The position numbers were made by a program, and so were the translations under genes. Of a stretch of DNA of 64,000 nucleotides, positions 8,702-18,194 are shown one piece after another. Every line of letters starts with the position of its first letter. Position 1 is the stretch's first letter. Below the pieces are notes generated by a model. It was not told the DNA's origin. It worked only from the letters and a program-made list of their open reading frames with translations, and did not search any database. This DNA comes from Scandinavium vulneris_A (GTDB lineage: Bacteria; Pseudomonadota; Gammaproteobacteria; Enterobacterales; Enterobacteriaceae), in NCBI GenBank assembly GCA_046518185.1, contig JBKGRZ010000005.1:124001-188000 (forward strand). The letters are read 5' to 3'.

Positions 8702-9970
8702 ATGACGTCGATATCCGCATTAGGAGCCATTGCTGCACTGGTGGTGGCCATTGTTTTAATTCTGAGAAAGGTTTCTCCCGCTTACGGCATGATGGTCGGG
8801 GCGCTGGTGGGTGGCCTGGTGGGCGGTGCAGATTTGTTGCAAACCGTGACGCTGATGGTGACCGGGGCGCAGGGCATCACTAACGCCGTGCTGCGTATTC
8901 TTGCGGCTGGGGTGCTGGCAGGCGTGCTGATTGAATCCGGCGCGGCCAACACCATCGCCGAAACGGTAGTGAAGAAGGTGGGTGAAACGCGGGCGCTGCT
9001 GGCGCTGGCGATTGCTACAATGTGCCTGACGGCGGTGGGGGTTTTCATCGACGTGGCGGTGATCACCGTGGCCCCGATTGCGCTGTCGATTGCCCGTCGG
9101 GCTTCGCTGTCAAAAACGGCCATTTTGCTGGCGATGGTCGGCGGCGGTAAAGCGGGGAACGTGATGTCGCCAAACCCGAACGCCATTGCCGCTGCTGATA
9201 ACTTCCACGTGCCGCTGACCTCGGTGATGCTGGCCGGGGTGATCCCGGGCCTGTTCGGGCTGGCGCTGGCCTATCTGCTCGCAAAACGGCTGAGCAAAAA
9301 AGGCAGCCCGGTCACCGAAGACGAAGTGATTTCCCACGGCGATACGCGCGCAAAGCCGGGCTTTTTGGTTTCAATCAGTGCTCCGCTGGTGGCGATTGTG
9401 CTGCTGTCGCTGCGTCCGATTGCCGGGATTGCTATCGATCCGCTGATTGCGCTGCCGCTCGGCGGGCTGATCGGGGCGCTGCTGATGGGGCGCATTAAGC
9501 AAAGCAACCACTATATGACCGCCGGTCTGACGCGTATGGCGCCGGTGGCGATCATGCTGCTGGGCACCGGTACGCTGGCAGGGATCATCGCCAATTCGGA
9601 ACTGAAGGATGTCCTGATTAACGGCCTGACCGCCTCGGGTTTACCGGCGTATCTGCTGGCACCGATTTCCGGGGCGATCATGTCGATGGCGACCGCCTCA
9701 ACGACCGCAGGCACCGCCGTGGCATCGGGCGTGTTTGCGCCTACGCTGATTGAGCTGGGCGTTTCCGCCCTGGCCGGAGCGGCGATGATCCACGCCGGTG
9801 CCACGGTGCTCGACCATCTGCCGCACGGCAGCTTCTTCCACGCCACCGGGGGCAGCGTCAGTATGATCATCCGCGAACGTCTGAAACTGATGCCGTATGA
9901 AACGCTGGTCGGTCTGGCTATTACGATTGTTTCTACCCTGATGTTTGGCGTCTTTGGACTTGCAGGATAA
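8702..9970 (+). CDS. GntP-family permease, probably for glycerate
   Basis: 422-residue membrane protein of the gluconate:H+ symporter / citrate-Mg transporter type, hydrophobic almost throughout, with typical glycine-rich segments such as GGGKAGNVMSPNPNAIAAADN (about 150-170). The start at 8702 is chosen over the in-frame ATG at 8687 because GGAGG at 8689-8693 sits 8 bp before it. It lies between a CdaR-type activator and a glycerate 2-kinase (5-bp gap downstream). Context points to uptake of glycerate or a related sugar acid; substrate is inference. Confidence 0.88.
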   Translation: MTSISALGAIAALVVAIVLILRKVSPAYGMMVGALVGGLVGGADLLQTVTLMVTGAQGITNAVLRILAAGVLAGVLIESGAANTIAETVVKKVGETRALLALAIATMCLTAVGVFIDVAVITVAPIALSIARRASLSKTAILLAMVGGGKAGNVMSPNPNAIAAADNFHVPLTSVMLAGVIPGLFGLALAYLLAKRLSKKGSPVTEDEVISHGDTRAKPGFLVSISAPLVAIVLLSLRPIAGIAIDPLIALPLGGLIGALLMGRIKQSNHYMTAGLTRMAPVAIMLLGTGTLAGIIANSELKDVLINGLTASGLPAYLLAPISGAIMSMATASTTAGTAVASGVFAPTLIELGVSALAGAAMIHAGATVLDHLPHGSFFHATGGSVSMIIRERLKLMPYETLVGLAITIVSTLMFGVFGLAG

Positions 9971-9975
9971 CCGTT

Positions 9976-11112
9976 ATGAAAATTGTTATTGCCCCGGATT
10001 CATTCAAGGAAAGTTTGTCGGCGATGGCGGTTGCGACCGCCATTGAACAGGGATTTCGCCAGATTTACCCGGACGCACAGTACGTCAAAGTGCCGATGGC
10101 CGATGGTGGCGAAGGCACGGTGGAATCGATGGTGGAAGCCAGCGGCGGCCAGTATCAGCATCTGCAGGTAAGAGGCCCGCTCGGGCTGCCGGTGCAGGCG
10201 CGCTGGGGGCTAATGGGCGATGGCGAAACGGCCATCATTGAGATGGCCTCAGCGTCCGGGCTGCATCATGTGCCGATGGCGCAGCGTAATCCGCTGATAA
10301 CCACCAGTTACGGCACCGGAGAGCTTATTCAGGCGGCGCTCGAGCGCGGCGTGAAGCGCATCATTCTGGGTATTGGCGGCAGCGCGACTAACGACGGTGG
10401 GGCAGGCATGATGCAGGCCCTCGGTGCGCGGTTGACCGATGCGCAAGGGCAGGAACTGGCACCCGGCGGTGAGGCGCTCAGCACGCTTACGAGCATCGAC
10501 CTCAGCGCGTGCCACCCGAAACTGGGTGACGTGACGCTGACCGTGGCCTGCGACGTGAATAATCCGCTGTGTGGCCCGCAGGGCGCATCGGCGATATTCG
10601 GGCCGCAGAAGGGGGCGACGCCAGAGAGGGTCGACATACTCGACGCCGCGCTGGCACAGTGGGGCGCCCTCATCGAACAGCAGACCGGGCGTGAAGTGCT
10701 GAACGCGCCGGGGGCAGGCGCGGCAGGCGGCATGGGCAGCGCGCTTCTCGGGCTGCTGAACGCCGAACTGCGGGCCGGGGTTGAGATTGTGGTCGAAACG
10801 CTCAAGCTTGAACAGGCAGTGCAGGATGCGGATTTGGTCATCACCGGTGAAGGGCGGCTCGATAGCCAGAGTATTTTCGGCAAGACGCCAATTGGCGTGG
10901 CGCGGGTGGCTAAGCTGCACGGTAAGCCGGTTATCGCCCTGGCCGGTGGCCTGAAAAACGATCACGAGGTGGTGTATCAGCACGGGATTGATGCCGCGTT
11001 TTCAATTCTGACCGGGGTGGTAACGTTGCCGGAAGCCTTAGAGGCGGCGGAATATAATCTGCGACTGACCGCCCGTAACGTGGCGGCGGTATGGAAGATG
11101 GCAGGTCATTGA
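9976..11112 (+). CDS. Glycerate 2-kinase (GarK/GlxK family)
   Basis: 378 residues, typical of the GarK/GlxK family, which phosphorylates D-glycerate to 2-phosphoglycerate in the cytosol. Conserved N-terminal MKIVIAPDSFKESLSAM, VPMADGGEGTVE (about 38-49), GIGGSATNDGGAGMMQALG (about 132-150) and the late TGEGRLDSQS segment (about 291-300) are all present. It starts 5 bp after the permease gene. With that permease and the CdaR-type regulator it makes a complete uptake-and-phosphorylation module. An exact garK or glxK assignment is withheld because the K-12 homologues sit in other operons. Confidence 0.93.
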   Translation: MKIVIAPDSFKESLSAMAVATAIEQGFRQIYPDAQYVKVPMADGGEGTVESMVEASGGQYQHLQVRGPLGLPVQARWGLMGDGETAIIEMASASGLHHVPMAQRNPLITTSYGTGELIQAALERGVKRIILGIGGSATNDGGAGMMQALGARLTDAQGQELAPGGEALSTLTSIDLSACHPKLGDVTLTVACDVNNPLCGPQGASAIFGPQKGATPERVDILDAALAQWGALIEQQTGREVLNAPGAGAAGGMGSALLGLLNAELRAGVEIVVETLKLEQAVQDADLVITGEGRLDSQSIFGKTPIGVARVAKLHGKPVIALAGGLKNDHEVVYQHGIDAAFSILTGVVTLPEALEAAEYNLRLTARNVAAVWKMAGH

Positions 11113-11116
11113 GTTT

Positions 11117-11144
11117 GTGTGCCCGGTGGCGCCACCGGGCACAC
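11117..11144. repeat. 28-bp perfect palindrome between convergent genes (REP-like)
   Basis: Arms GTGTGCCCGGTGGC and GCCACCGGGCACAC abut without a loop, 4 bp after the glycerate kinase stop and just before the bcp stop. The core GCCCGGTGGC is REP-like. No T-run follows, so it is more likely a REP-derived hairpin that blocks 3' decay than a classical terminator. Confidence 0.7.
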
Positions 11145-11149
11145 TGCTA

Positions 11150-11620
11150 TCAGGCGTTCTCTTTCAGCCAGTTCAGCACCACGTCGTGGTGATTGCTGGT
11201 TTTGAAATTGTCGAATACGTGCTCGACTTTGCCATCGCCGTCGATCAGGAAACTGATGCGATGGATGCCGTCGTAGGTTTTACCCATGAAGGTCTTCTCG
11301 CCCCAGATACCAAACTGTTCGCAGACCTGATGGTCTTCGTCAGAGAGCAGGGTAAAATTCAGCAGTTCTTTTTCGGCAAAACGGGAGAGCTTTTCCGGTT
11401 TATCGGTGCTGATACCCAGCACTTCAACACCCGCTTTCTTTAACTCGTCCATATTGTCGCGTAAGCCACAGGCCTGCACGGTGCAGCCCGGAGTCATGGC
11501 TTTCGGATAGAAATAAACCAGAACGCGCTGTCCCTGGAAGTCGGTTAAATTTACTTGCTCACCGTCTTGATCGGCCAAGCTAAATTTCGGTGCGATGTCA
11601 CCGGCTTTCAGTGGGGTCAT
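11150..11620 (-). CDS. bcp: Thioredoxin-dependent thiol peroxidase Bcp
   Basis: 156-residue peroxiredoxin, nearly identical in layout to E. coli Bcp. The peroxidatic cysteine is Cys46 in YPKAMTPGCTVQACGLR and the resolving cysteine is Cys51. It reduces H2O2 and alkyl hydroperoxides in the cytosol using thioredoxin. Its ATG overlaps the gcvR stop by one base (TAATG), indicating translational coupling. Confidence 0.97.
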   Translation of the reverse strand: MTPLKAGDIAPKFSLADQDGEQVNLTDFQGQRVLVYFYPKAMTPGCTVQACGLRDNMDELKKAGVEVLGISTDKPEKLSRFAEKELLNFTLLSDEDHQVCEQFGIWGEKTFMGKTYDGIHRISFLIDGDGKVEHVFDNFKTSNHHDVVLNWLKENA

Positions 11621-12192
11621 TACGAAACTCCATCTTGTTCATCATGCTGTGAATAATTGACGATGTTTATACTGCCTTGCGCTTTCAGTTCTGTACACAG
11701 GTCTTTAAACGCTTGCTCGATCTTTACCGCATTTTGCGACATCGGACTGTGGGCGGTTACCTGAATAAACAGCTGCGGCGCGCGCTCTTTTTCACCCGGT
11801 TGGGTGCGGGAAACCAGCTCGGCGATGTTCATCCCGTGCGCGTCCAACAGCCCGGTGAAGCGCTCGATAATATGCGGTGAGTCAGGCACTTCCACCTGCA
11901 CCCATACGGTGGAAGGCTGCGCCGGGCGTGGCTGTGCCGAGGTGCGCTTCATCACAATCAGCAGATCCAGTTCCGCCCCTTTTAACGGCAACGTAGATTC
12001 AATGAGGGTAATGGCATTCCAGGTGCCGGAGAGCAGCATAATAAAGGTAAATTCATCGCCGAGCATCGCCAGGCGGCTGTCCTCGATATTACAGCCGCAG
12101 CTACTGACGTGACGCGTGATGGTGTTTACGATCCCTGGGCGGTCGGCACCCAGCGCGGTAATCACCAAATAGTGATGTAGGGAGGCTGTCAA
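11620..12192 (-). CDS. gcvR: Glycine cleavage system repressor GcvR
   Basis: 190 residues, the same length as E. coli GcvR, with two ACT domains (about 8-80 and 95-175). GcvR binds GcvA and glycine and controls repression of gcvTHP. The start is a TTG at 12192, with AGGAAG about 7 bp upstream; no ATG fits the conserved N-terminus HHYLVITALGADRPGI. Divergent from dapA, with 154 bp between. Confidence 0.96.
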   Translation of the reverse strand: MTASLHHYLVITALGADRPGIVNTITRHVSSCGCNIEDSRLAMLGDEFTFIMLLSGTWNAITLIESTLPLKGAELDLLIVMKRTSAQPRPAQPSTVWVQVEVPDSPHIIERFTGLLDAHGMNIAELVSRTQPGEKERAPQLFIQVTAHSPMSQNAVKIEQAFKDLCTELKAQGSINIVNYSQHDEQDGVS

Positions 12193-12346
12193 ACCTGTTC
12201 TTCCTGTGAAAAGGGGAGGTTGCGTCTAGGAAAGCATAAAAAAAACCGGCATACAACATCCTGAGTGCCTCCGGTCTCTTGCTTTTATAACAAGACCAAA
12301 CGTACCATTGAGGCTCTTGTCCGCACATCTGCACTGAGGATGGCCC

Positions 12347-13225
12347 ATGTTCACGGGAAGTATTGTAGCGCTTGTCACGCCGATGGATGACAAAGGTCAG
12401 GTCGACCGCTCCAGCCTGAAAAAACTGATTGATTACCATGTCGCCAATGGAACCTCGGCGATTGTGTCGGTAGGGACTACCGGTGAGTCTGCCACTCTCA
12501 GCCATGACGAGCATGGGGATGTGGTATTGATGACCGTTGATCTTGCCGATGGCCGCATTCCGGTGATTGCAGGCACGGGGGCAAATGCCACCTCAGAGGC
12601 GATCAGCCTGACCCAGCGCTTCAATAACAGCGGTATTGTCGGTTGCCTGACGGTAACCCCATACTACAACCGCCCGACGCAGGAAGGCCTGTTCCAGCAT
12701 TTCAAAGCGATTGCAGAACATACTGATTTGCCACAAATTCTGTATAATGTGCCGTCCCGTACCGGCTGCGACATGCTGCCGGAAACCGTAGGACGTCTGG
12801 CCAACGTAAAAAATATTATCGGTATTAAGGAAGCCACCGGGAACTTAAGTCGCGTTCACCAGATCAAAGAGCTGGTTTCAGACGACTTTATTCTGCTCAG
12901 TGGTGACGATGCGACCGCGCTCGACTTCATGCAGCTGGGCGGCCACGGGGTCATTTCCGTGACCACTAACGTAGCCGCGCGCGAAATGGCAGAAATGTGT
13001 AAACTGGCCGCCGAAGGTCGCTTTACCGAAGCGCGTGCGATTAACCAGCGTCTGATGCCGTTGCACAATAAATTATTTGTCGAACCCAATCCTATCCCAG
13101 TGAAATGGGCGTGTATGGAGTTGGGTCTTGTGGCGACCGATACGCTGCGCCTGCCAATGACCCCGATCACTGCCCATGGCCGTGACGAGGTGGCATCCGC
13201 GCTGAAGCATGCCGGTTTGCTGTAA
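12347..13225 (+). CDS. dapA: 4-hydroxy-tetrahydrodipicolinate synthase DapA
   Basis: 292 residues. It condenses pyruvate with aspartate semialdehyde, the first committed step to diaminopimelate and lysine. The Schiff-base lysine is Lys161 in GIKEATGN, with Tyr133 and the TTGES segment (44-48) of the catalytic triad region. Followed 16 bp later by bamC, as in E. coli, where the two are cotranscribed. Confidence 0.98.
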   Translation: MFTGSIVALVTPMDDKGQVDRSSLKKLIDYHVANGTSAIVSVGTTGESATLSHDEHGDVVLMTVDLADGRIPVIAGTGANATSEAISLTQRFNNSGIVGCLTVTPYYNRPTQEGLFQHFKAIAEHTDLPQILYNVPSRTGCDMLPETVGRLANVKNIIGIKEATGNLSRVHQIKELVSDDFILLSGDDATALDFMQLGGHGVISVTTNVAAREMAEMCKLAAEGRFTEARAINQRLMPLHNKLFVEPNPIPVKWACMELGLVATDTLRLPMTPITAHGRDEVASALKHAGLL

Positions 13226-13241
13226 AGTTTAGGGAGATTTG

Positions 13242-14273
13242 ATGGCTTACTCAGTACAGAAGTCGCAGCTGGCAAAAGTTGCGGGTGTTTCGCTTGTTCT
13301 GCTGCTCGCAGCCTGTAGTTCGGATTCGCGCTATAAGCGCCAGGTGAGTGGTGATGAGGCCTATCTGCAGGCGCCGCCGCTGGCTGAACTTCACGCGCCT
13401 GCTGGCATGATCCTGCCGATTCAGAACGGCGACTACAACATCCCGGTTGCTCGCGGCGACGGTGCCACGGGTAAAGCGCTGGACATTCGTCCGCCTGCGC
13501 AGCCGTTAGCTCTGGTATCCGGGGCGCGTACCCAGTTCACCGGCGATACCGCGTCGCTGCTGGTCGAAAGTGGCCGTAGCGGTAACCTGTGGCCGCAGGT
13601 CGTGAGCATCATTCAGGGCAAGAATTACACCATCGACAAGCGTGATGATGCCTCTCAGTCTCTGACCACCGATTGGGTCCAGTGGAGCCGTCTGGATGAA
13701 GATCAGCAGTATCGTGGTCGTTATCAGGTCTCCGTCAAACCGCAGGGCTATCAACAAGCCGTGGTGGTGAAACTGCTGAATCTGGAACAGGCTGGCAAAC
13801 CGGTAGCGGACGCCGCGTCCCTGCAGCGTTACAGCGCTGAAATGCTGAACGTGATTTCTGCGGGTCTCGATAAGAACGCGACTACCGCGCAGAACGCCGC
13901 GCAGAGCCGTGATGGGGCAACCTTTGACGTGCAGAGCGCTGCGGATGACACCGGCCTGCCAATGCTGGTGGTGCGTGGACCGTTCAATCAGGTGTGGCAG
14001 AAACTGCCAGCAGCGCTTGAGAAAGCGGGCATGAAAGTGACTGACAGCACCCGTTCTCAGGGCAGCATCAACGTCACCTACAAACCGTTGTCTGACAGCG
14101 GCTGGCGTGACCTCGGTGCAAGCGATCCAGGTCTGAGCTCTGGAGACTACAAACTCCAGGTCGGCGACCTCGATAACCGCAGCAGCATGCAGTTCATCGA
14201 TCCGAAAGGACATACGCTGACCCAGTCGCAGAACGACGCCCTGGTAGCCGTATTCCAGGCAGCATTTAAGTAA
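13242..14273 (+). CDS. bamC: Outer membrane assembly lipoprotein BamC
   Basis: 343 residues with a lipoprotein signal peptide ending in LLAAC, the lipidated cysteine being Cys25. The conserved unstructured N-terminus (CSSDSRYKRQVSGDEAYL, which binds BamD) is followed by two helix-grip domains. BamC is an accessory part of the BAM complex that inserts beta-barrel proteins. The start at 13242 (ATG, GGGAG upstream) matches E. coli MAYSVQKS; a TTG one codon earlier is ignored. Confidence 0.97.
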   Translation: MAYSVQKSQLAKVAGVSLVLLLAACSSDSRYKRQVSGDEAYLQAPPLAELHAPAGMILPIQNGDYNIPVARGDGATGKALDIRPPAQPLALVSGARTQFTGDTASLLVESGRSGNLWPQVVSIIQGKNYTIDKRDDASQSLTTDWVQWSRLDEDQQYRGRYQVSVKPQGYQQAVVVKLLNLEQAGKPVADAASLQRYSAEMLNVISAGLDKNATTAQNAAQSRDGATFDVQSAADDTGLPMLVVRGPFNQVWQKLPAALEKAGMKVTDSTRSQGSINVTYKPLSDSGWRDLGASDPGLSSGDYKLQVGDLDNRSSMQFIDPKGHTLTQSQNDALVAVFQAAFK

Positions 14274-14280
14274 GAAATAA

Positions 14281-14310
14281 AAGGGCTGGAGCAATCCGGC
14301 CCTTTTTTCT
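14281..14310 (+). terminator. Rho-independent terminator after bamC
   Basis: A GGGCTGG...CCGGCCC-type hairpin followed by TTTTTT, 8 bp after the bamC stop. Confidence 0.8.
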
Positions 14311-14318
14311 GTTATCAT

Positions 14319-14334
14319 ACGCAAACGTGTGCGT
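14319..14334. promoter_or_regulatory. PurR operator upstream of purC
   Basis: ACGCAAACGTGTGCGT matches the PurR consensus ACGCAAACGTTTGCGT at 15 of 16 positions, and lies 53 bp before the purC ATG. E. coli purC is repressed by PurR with hypoxanthine or guanine, so purine repression is expected here. Confidence 0.85.
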
Positions 14335-14386
14335 CGGCAGAAAAACCCGATTTTAATGTCTAATTTCCTACCCGGAGTATTGAAAG

Positions 14387-15100
14387 ATGCAAAAGCAAGC
14401 TGAGTTGTATCGCGGCAAAGCGAAAACCGTTTACAGCACGGAAAAACCGGACCTGTTGGTGCTCGAATTCCGCAACGATACGTCAGCCGGTGATGGAGCG
14501 CGTATTGAACAGTTCGATCGTAAAGGGATGGTGAATAACAAGTTCAACCATTTCATCATGACCAAACTGGAAGAAGCGGGCATCCCGACCCAGATGGAAC
14601 AGCTGCTGTCCGATACCGAATGTCTGGTTAAAAAGCTGGAGATGGTGCCGGTGGAGTGCGTTATCCGTAACCGTGCGGCGGGCTCGCTGGTCAAGCGTCT
14701 GGGCATTGAAGAAGGTATCGAACTGAATCCACCGCTGTTCGACCTGTTCCTGAAGAACGATGAAATGCACGACCCGATGGTGAACGAGTCCTATTGCGAA
14801 ACCTTTGGCTGGGTCAATAAAGAAAACCTGGCGACCATGCGCGAGCTGACTTACAAAGCCAACGACGTGCTGAAGAAGCTGTTTGACGATGCGGGCCTGA
14901 TCCTCGTCGATTTCAAACTGGAGTTCGGTCTGTTCAACGGCAAAGTGGTGCTGGGTGATGAATTCTCCCCGGACGGCAGCCGCCTGTGGGATAAAAACAC
15001 CATGGATAAAATGGACAAAGATCGTTTCCGCCAGAGCCTTGGCGGCCTGATTGAAGCCTACGAAGAAGTGGCGCGTCGTCTGGGCGTTAAGCTGGATTAA
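14387..15100 (+). CDS. purC: SAICAR synthetase PurC
   Basis: 237 residues, the same length as in E. coli. It joins CAIR and aspartate with ATP to form SAICAR in purine synthesis. The ATP-binding N-terminus (YRGKAKTVY), the conserved VECVIRNRAAGSLVKRLG segment (about 86-103) and LVDFKLEFG (about 175-183) are all present. Single gene between its own PurR box and terminator. Confidence 0.98.
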   Translation: MQKQAELYRGKAKTVYSTEKPDLLVLEFRNDTSAGDGARIEQFDRKGMVNNKFNHFIMTKLEEAGIPTQMEQLLSDTECLVKKLEMVPVECVIRNRAAGSLVKRLGIEEGIELNPPLFDLFLKNDEMHDPMVNESYCETFGWVNKENLATMRELTYKANDVLKKLFDDAGLILVDFKLEFGLFNGKVVLGDEFSPDGSRLWDKNTMDKMDKDRFRQSLGGLIEAYEEVARRLGVKLD

Positions 15101-15120
15101 GGCTAACGCCTTATAAACTA

Positions 15121-15144
15121 AGAGGATGCCTGGCATCCTCTTTT
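15121..15144 (+). terminator. Rho-independent terminator after purC
   Basis: AGAGGATGCC and GGCATCCTCT arms form a hairpin, followed by TTTT, 20 bp after the purC stop. Confidence 0.85.
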
Positions 15145-15227
15145 GTTATCTACCTTGTTAACTATGGTAATTATCCGCTTAACCGCCTACGATCACTGTA
15201 TCAGAAACACGAAATACAGAGGTTGTT

Positions 15228-16112
15228 ATGCGTTGGCAAGGTCGTCGTGAAAGCGACAATGTAGAAGACAGACGAAACGATTCCGGCGGAATGCCCCCAA
15301 TGATGGGCGGTGGGCGCGGCGGTTTTCGTCTCCCCAGCGGCAAAGGCGGAATTATTCTGCTGATTGTGGTGGTGGTCGCAGGCTATTACGGCGTCGACCT
15401 CACCGGCATGCTTACCGGCCAGCCAATGCAGCAACAGCAATCGACACAGCGCTCTATCAGCCCTAATGATGACGAAGCCGCTAAATTTACCTCCGTTATA
15501 CTCGCCACCACCGAAGACACCTGGGGCCAGATTTTCCAGAAAATGGGCCGTCAGTATCAGCAGCCAAAGCTGGTGATGTATCGGGGCGCGACCCGGACCG
15601 GATGTGGCACCGGCCAGTCGGTAATGGGGCCGTTCTACTGCCCAGCAGATGCGACCGTGTATATCGACCTCTCCTTCTACGATGACATGAAAAACAAACT
15701 CGGCGCCGATGGCGATTTTGCCCAGGGCTACGTGATTGCGCATGAAGTCGGCCATCACGTGCAAAAACTGCTCGGCATCGAGCCGAAAGTGCGTCAAATG
15801 CAGCAGAATGCCTCGCAGGCTGAGGTTAACCGTCTGTCGGTCAAAATGGAGTTACAGGCGGACTGCTTCGCGGGTGTCTGGGGTCACAGTATGCAGCAGC
15901 AGGGCGTGCTGGAAGCCGGGGACGTACAGGAAGCGCTGAACGCTGCCGAAGCGATTGGCGACGATCGTCTGCAACAGCAGAGCCAGGGCCGCGTAGTTCC
16001 GGACAGCTTCACCCACGGCACATCTGAGCAGCGTTACAGTTGGTTCAAACGTGGCTTCGACGGCGGCGACCCGGCGCAGTGCAACACCTTCGGTAAAACC
16101 GCGCTCAACTAA
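15228..16112 (+). CDS. ypfJ: Neutral zinc metallopeptidase family protein YpfJ
   Basis: 294 residues of the YpfJ family. A basic, glycine-rich N-terminus (MRWQGRRESDNVEDRR) precedes one membrane span (about 43-62) and a globular domain with the zinc motif HEVGHH (about 171-176). The third ligand is probably in QADCFAGVWG (about 211-220). The single span makes it a membrane-anchored peptidase; substrates are unknown. tmcA starts 3 bp after its stop, so the two are cotranscribed. Confidence 0.93.
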   Translation: MRWQGRRESDNVEDRRNDSGGMPPMMGGGRGGFRLPSGKGGIILLIVVVVAGYYGVDLTGMLTGQPMQQQQSTQRSISPNDDEAAKFTSVILATTEDTWGQIFQKMGRQYQQPKLVMYRGATRTGCGTGQSVMGPFYCPADATVYIDLSFYDDMKNKLGADGDFAQGYVIAHEVGHHVQKLLGIEPKVRQMQQNASQAEVNRLSVKMELQADCFAGVWGHSMQQQGVLEAGDVQEALNAAEAIGDDRLQQQSQGRVVPDSFTHGTSEQRYSWFKRGFDGGDPAQCNTFGKTALN

Positions 16113-16115
16113 ATC

Positions 16116-18116
16116 ATGACCGACAGGGAAGGTTTTCTCGCGCTCAGCGCGACCATGAAAGCGCAGGGCATTCGTCGCCTGCTGGTACTCAGCGGCGAGG
16201 CCGACTGGAGCGCGCAGCAGGCATCATGCCTGCGCCAGTGGCTGGGCGGCGATGGGCTTTTTGTCAGCCCGGACCCGCAGCCGGAACCCTACTGCGCGCC
16301 GTCGGCGCTAAAAACTCTGCTTGGGCGCGAGTTTGAACATGCCTTTTTTGATGCCCGGAGTGGCTTTGACGTCGCGGCCTTCGCTGCCCTCGCCGGGACG
16401 CTCACCGCAGGCAGCTGGTTGGTTCTTCTGGTGCCGGATTTTCGCCGCTGGCCGTTGGTGCCTGATACCGATTCGGTTCGCTGGAGCGACAGCGCCGCCG
16501 CCATTCCCGCCCCGCATTTCGTCCACCATTTCTGCCGTACCTTACAGGCCGATCCTGAGGCCCTGCTCTGGCAACAGCATCAGCCTTTGGTATTACCGGA
16601 CTTTATCCCTCGTCCGGGCTGGCACGCGGCGAACGGGGAGCCGCAAGCCGAACAGGCTGAGATCCTCGCCGCCCTGAGCACTCTGCCGCCGGGCGTAGCG
16701 GTAGTAACCGCCGAACGCGGACGCGGTAAATCGGCACTGGCGGGGATGCACCTGCGTACGCTCTCTACCCCGGCAGTCGTCACCGCTCCGGCGAAAGCCG
16801 CCACCGATGTGCTGGCCCACTTCGCCGGGGAGCATTTTCACTTTATGGCCCCCGATGCGCTCCTGGCTTCCACGGCACAGGCCGACTGGCTAATCGTTGA
16901 TGAAGCCGCCGCTATTCCCGGTCCGTTGCTCGAGCGGCTGGTTAGCCGTTTTCCCCGCACGCTGTTGACCACCACCGTGCAGGGTTATGAAGGCACCGGG
17001 CGCGGTTTTTTGCTCAAGTTCTGCGCCCGCTTTCCACATCTGACCGCCTTCACTCTTAATCAACCCGTGCGCTGGGCCAGCGGCTGTCCGCTTGAAGCGT
17101 TTATCAGCCGCGCGCTGCTGTTTGACGACCACTTACCTGCGCTGTCGGCACCCGGCCCGCTTAATATTAAGCCTGTGGAACAAAGTGCCTGGGAACAGGC
17201 ACCCGACCTGCCCACGGCAATGTATCGCCTGCTGAGTGCCGCGCACTATCGCACCTCGCCGCTCGATTTACGGCGGATGATGGACGCCCCGGGCCAGCAT
17301 TTTATCCGCGCCGATGAAGGAGAGGTTTTGACCGGGGCGCTGTGGCTGGTGGAAGAGGGCGGCCTCAGCCCGGCGCTGAGCGAGGCGGTCTGGGCAGGCT
17401 TTCGTCGACCGCGCGGCAACCTGGTGGCGCAGTCTCTGGCGGCGCATGGCGGCAGCCCGCAGGCGGCAACGCTGCGTAGCCGACGTATCAGCCGGATTGC
17501 CATTCACCCGCAGTGCCAGCGCCACGGCATCGGCCAGCGGATGATTGAGCGCGCTATCGCCCGGACGCCCGACTGCGATTACCTGTCGGTCAGCTTTGGT
17601 TACACCGACGAGCTGTGGCGTTTCTGGCAGCGCTGCGGCTTTCGTCTGGTGCGCCTTGGCACGCATCGTGAGGCCAGTAGCGGCTGCTATACCGCGATGG
17701 CGGTTTATCCTCTCACAGCCGCAGGCCATCAGCTGGCAGACCGGGAACAGGCCCGCTTCGAGCGTGATGCGGTCTGGCTCGCTGTCTGGCGAGATGAGGG
17801 TATTCCGACTGCGAATCCGCCGTCAGAGGCTATTCTTACAGAAGACGACTGGCGCGAACTGGCCGGGTTTGCCTTCGCCCATCGCCCGTTGATGGCGGCA
17901 ATGGGCAGCCTCAACCGATTGATAACGTCGGTTGATTTACCGCTACCTGCGCTGAGAAATGCCCTTCAGCCACAAAACAGTCCGCTTTCAGTGCAGGGCG
18001 GCCGTAAAGTCCTGCTGGCGATGCAGCGCCAGGAAGTCGCTACCGCGCTGGAGTTTCTCGACGCAGACCGTTGCCGGACGCTGGCGGAACAGGTCAAAAA
18101 TCTGCAATTTTTTTAA
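16116..18116 (+). CDS. tmcA: tRNA(Met) cytidine acetyltransferase TmcA
   Basis: 666 residues. TmcA uses acetyl-CoA and ATP to form N4-acetylcytidine at the wobble base of elongator tRNA-Met. N-terminal region, then the helicase-like module with Walker A AERGRGKSAL (about 197-206) and Walker B LIVDEAAAIPG (about 258-268), then the GNAT acetyltransferase domain with the acetyl-CoA loop HPQCQRHGIGQRM (about 464-476). Tight spacing after ypfJ suggests one transcript. Confidence 0.96.
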   Translation: MTDREGFLALSATMKAQGIRRLLVLSGEADWSAQQASCLRQWLGGDGLFVSPDPQPEPYCAPSALKTLLGREFEHAFFDARSGFDVAAFAALAGTLTAGSWLVLLVPDFRRWPLVPDTDSVRWSDSAAAIPAPHFVHHFCRTLQADPEALLWQQHQPLVLPDFIPRPGWHAANGEPQAEQAEILAALSTLPPGVAVVTAERGRGKSALAGMHLRTLSTPAVVTAPAKAATDVLAHFAGEHFHFMAPDALLASTAQADWLIVDEAAAIPGPLLERLVSRFPRTLLTTTVQGYEGTGRGFLLKFCARFPHLTAFTLNQPVRWASGCPLEAFISRALLFDDHLPALSAPGPLNIKPVEQSAWEQAPDLPTAMYRLLSAAHYRTSPLDLRRMMDAPGQHFIRADEGEVLTGALWLVEEGGLSPALSEAVWAGFRRPRGNLVAQSLAAHGGSPQAATLRSRRISRIAIHPQCQRHGIGQRMIERAIARTPDCDYLSVSFGYTDELWRFWQRCGFRLVRLGTHREASSGCYTAMAVYPLTAAGHQLADREQARFERDAVWLAVWRDEGIPTANPPSEAILTEDDWRELAGFAFAHRPLMAAMGSLNRLITSVDLPLPALRNALQPQNSPLSVQGGRKVLLAMQRQEVATALEFLDADRCRTLAEQVKNLQFF

Positions 18117-18194
18117 CCAAGTCATTCAGTTAAATGTCATGGTGATTACCCTCCAGCGGCGTAAACTTTCGGGCAACAACGTAAGGAGATAACC

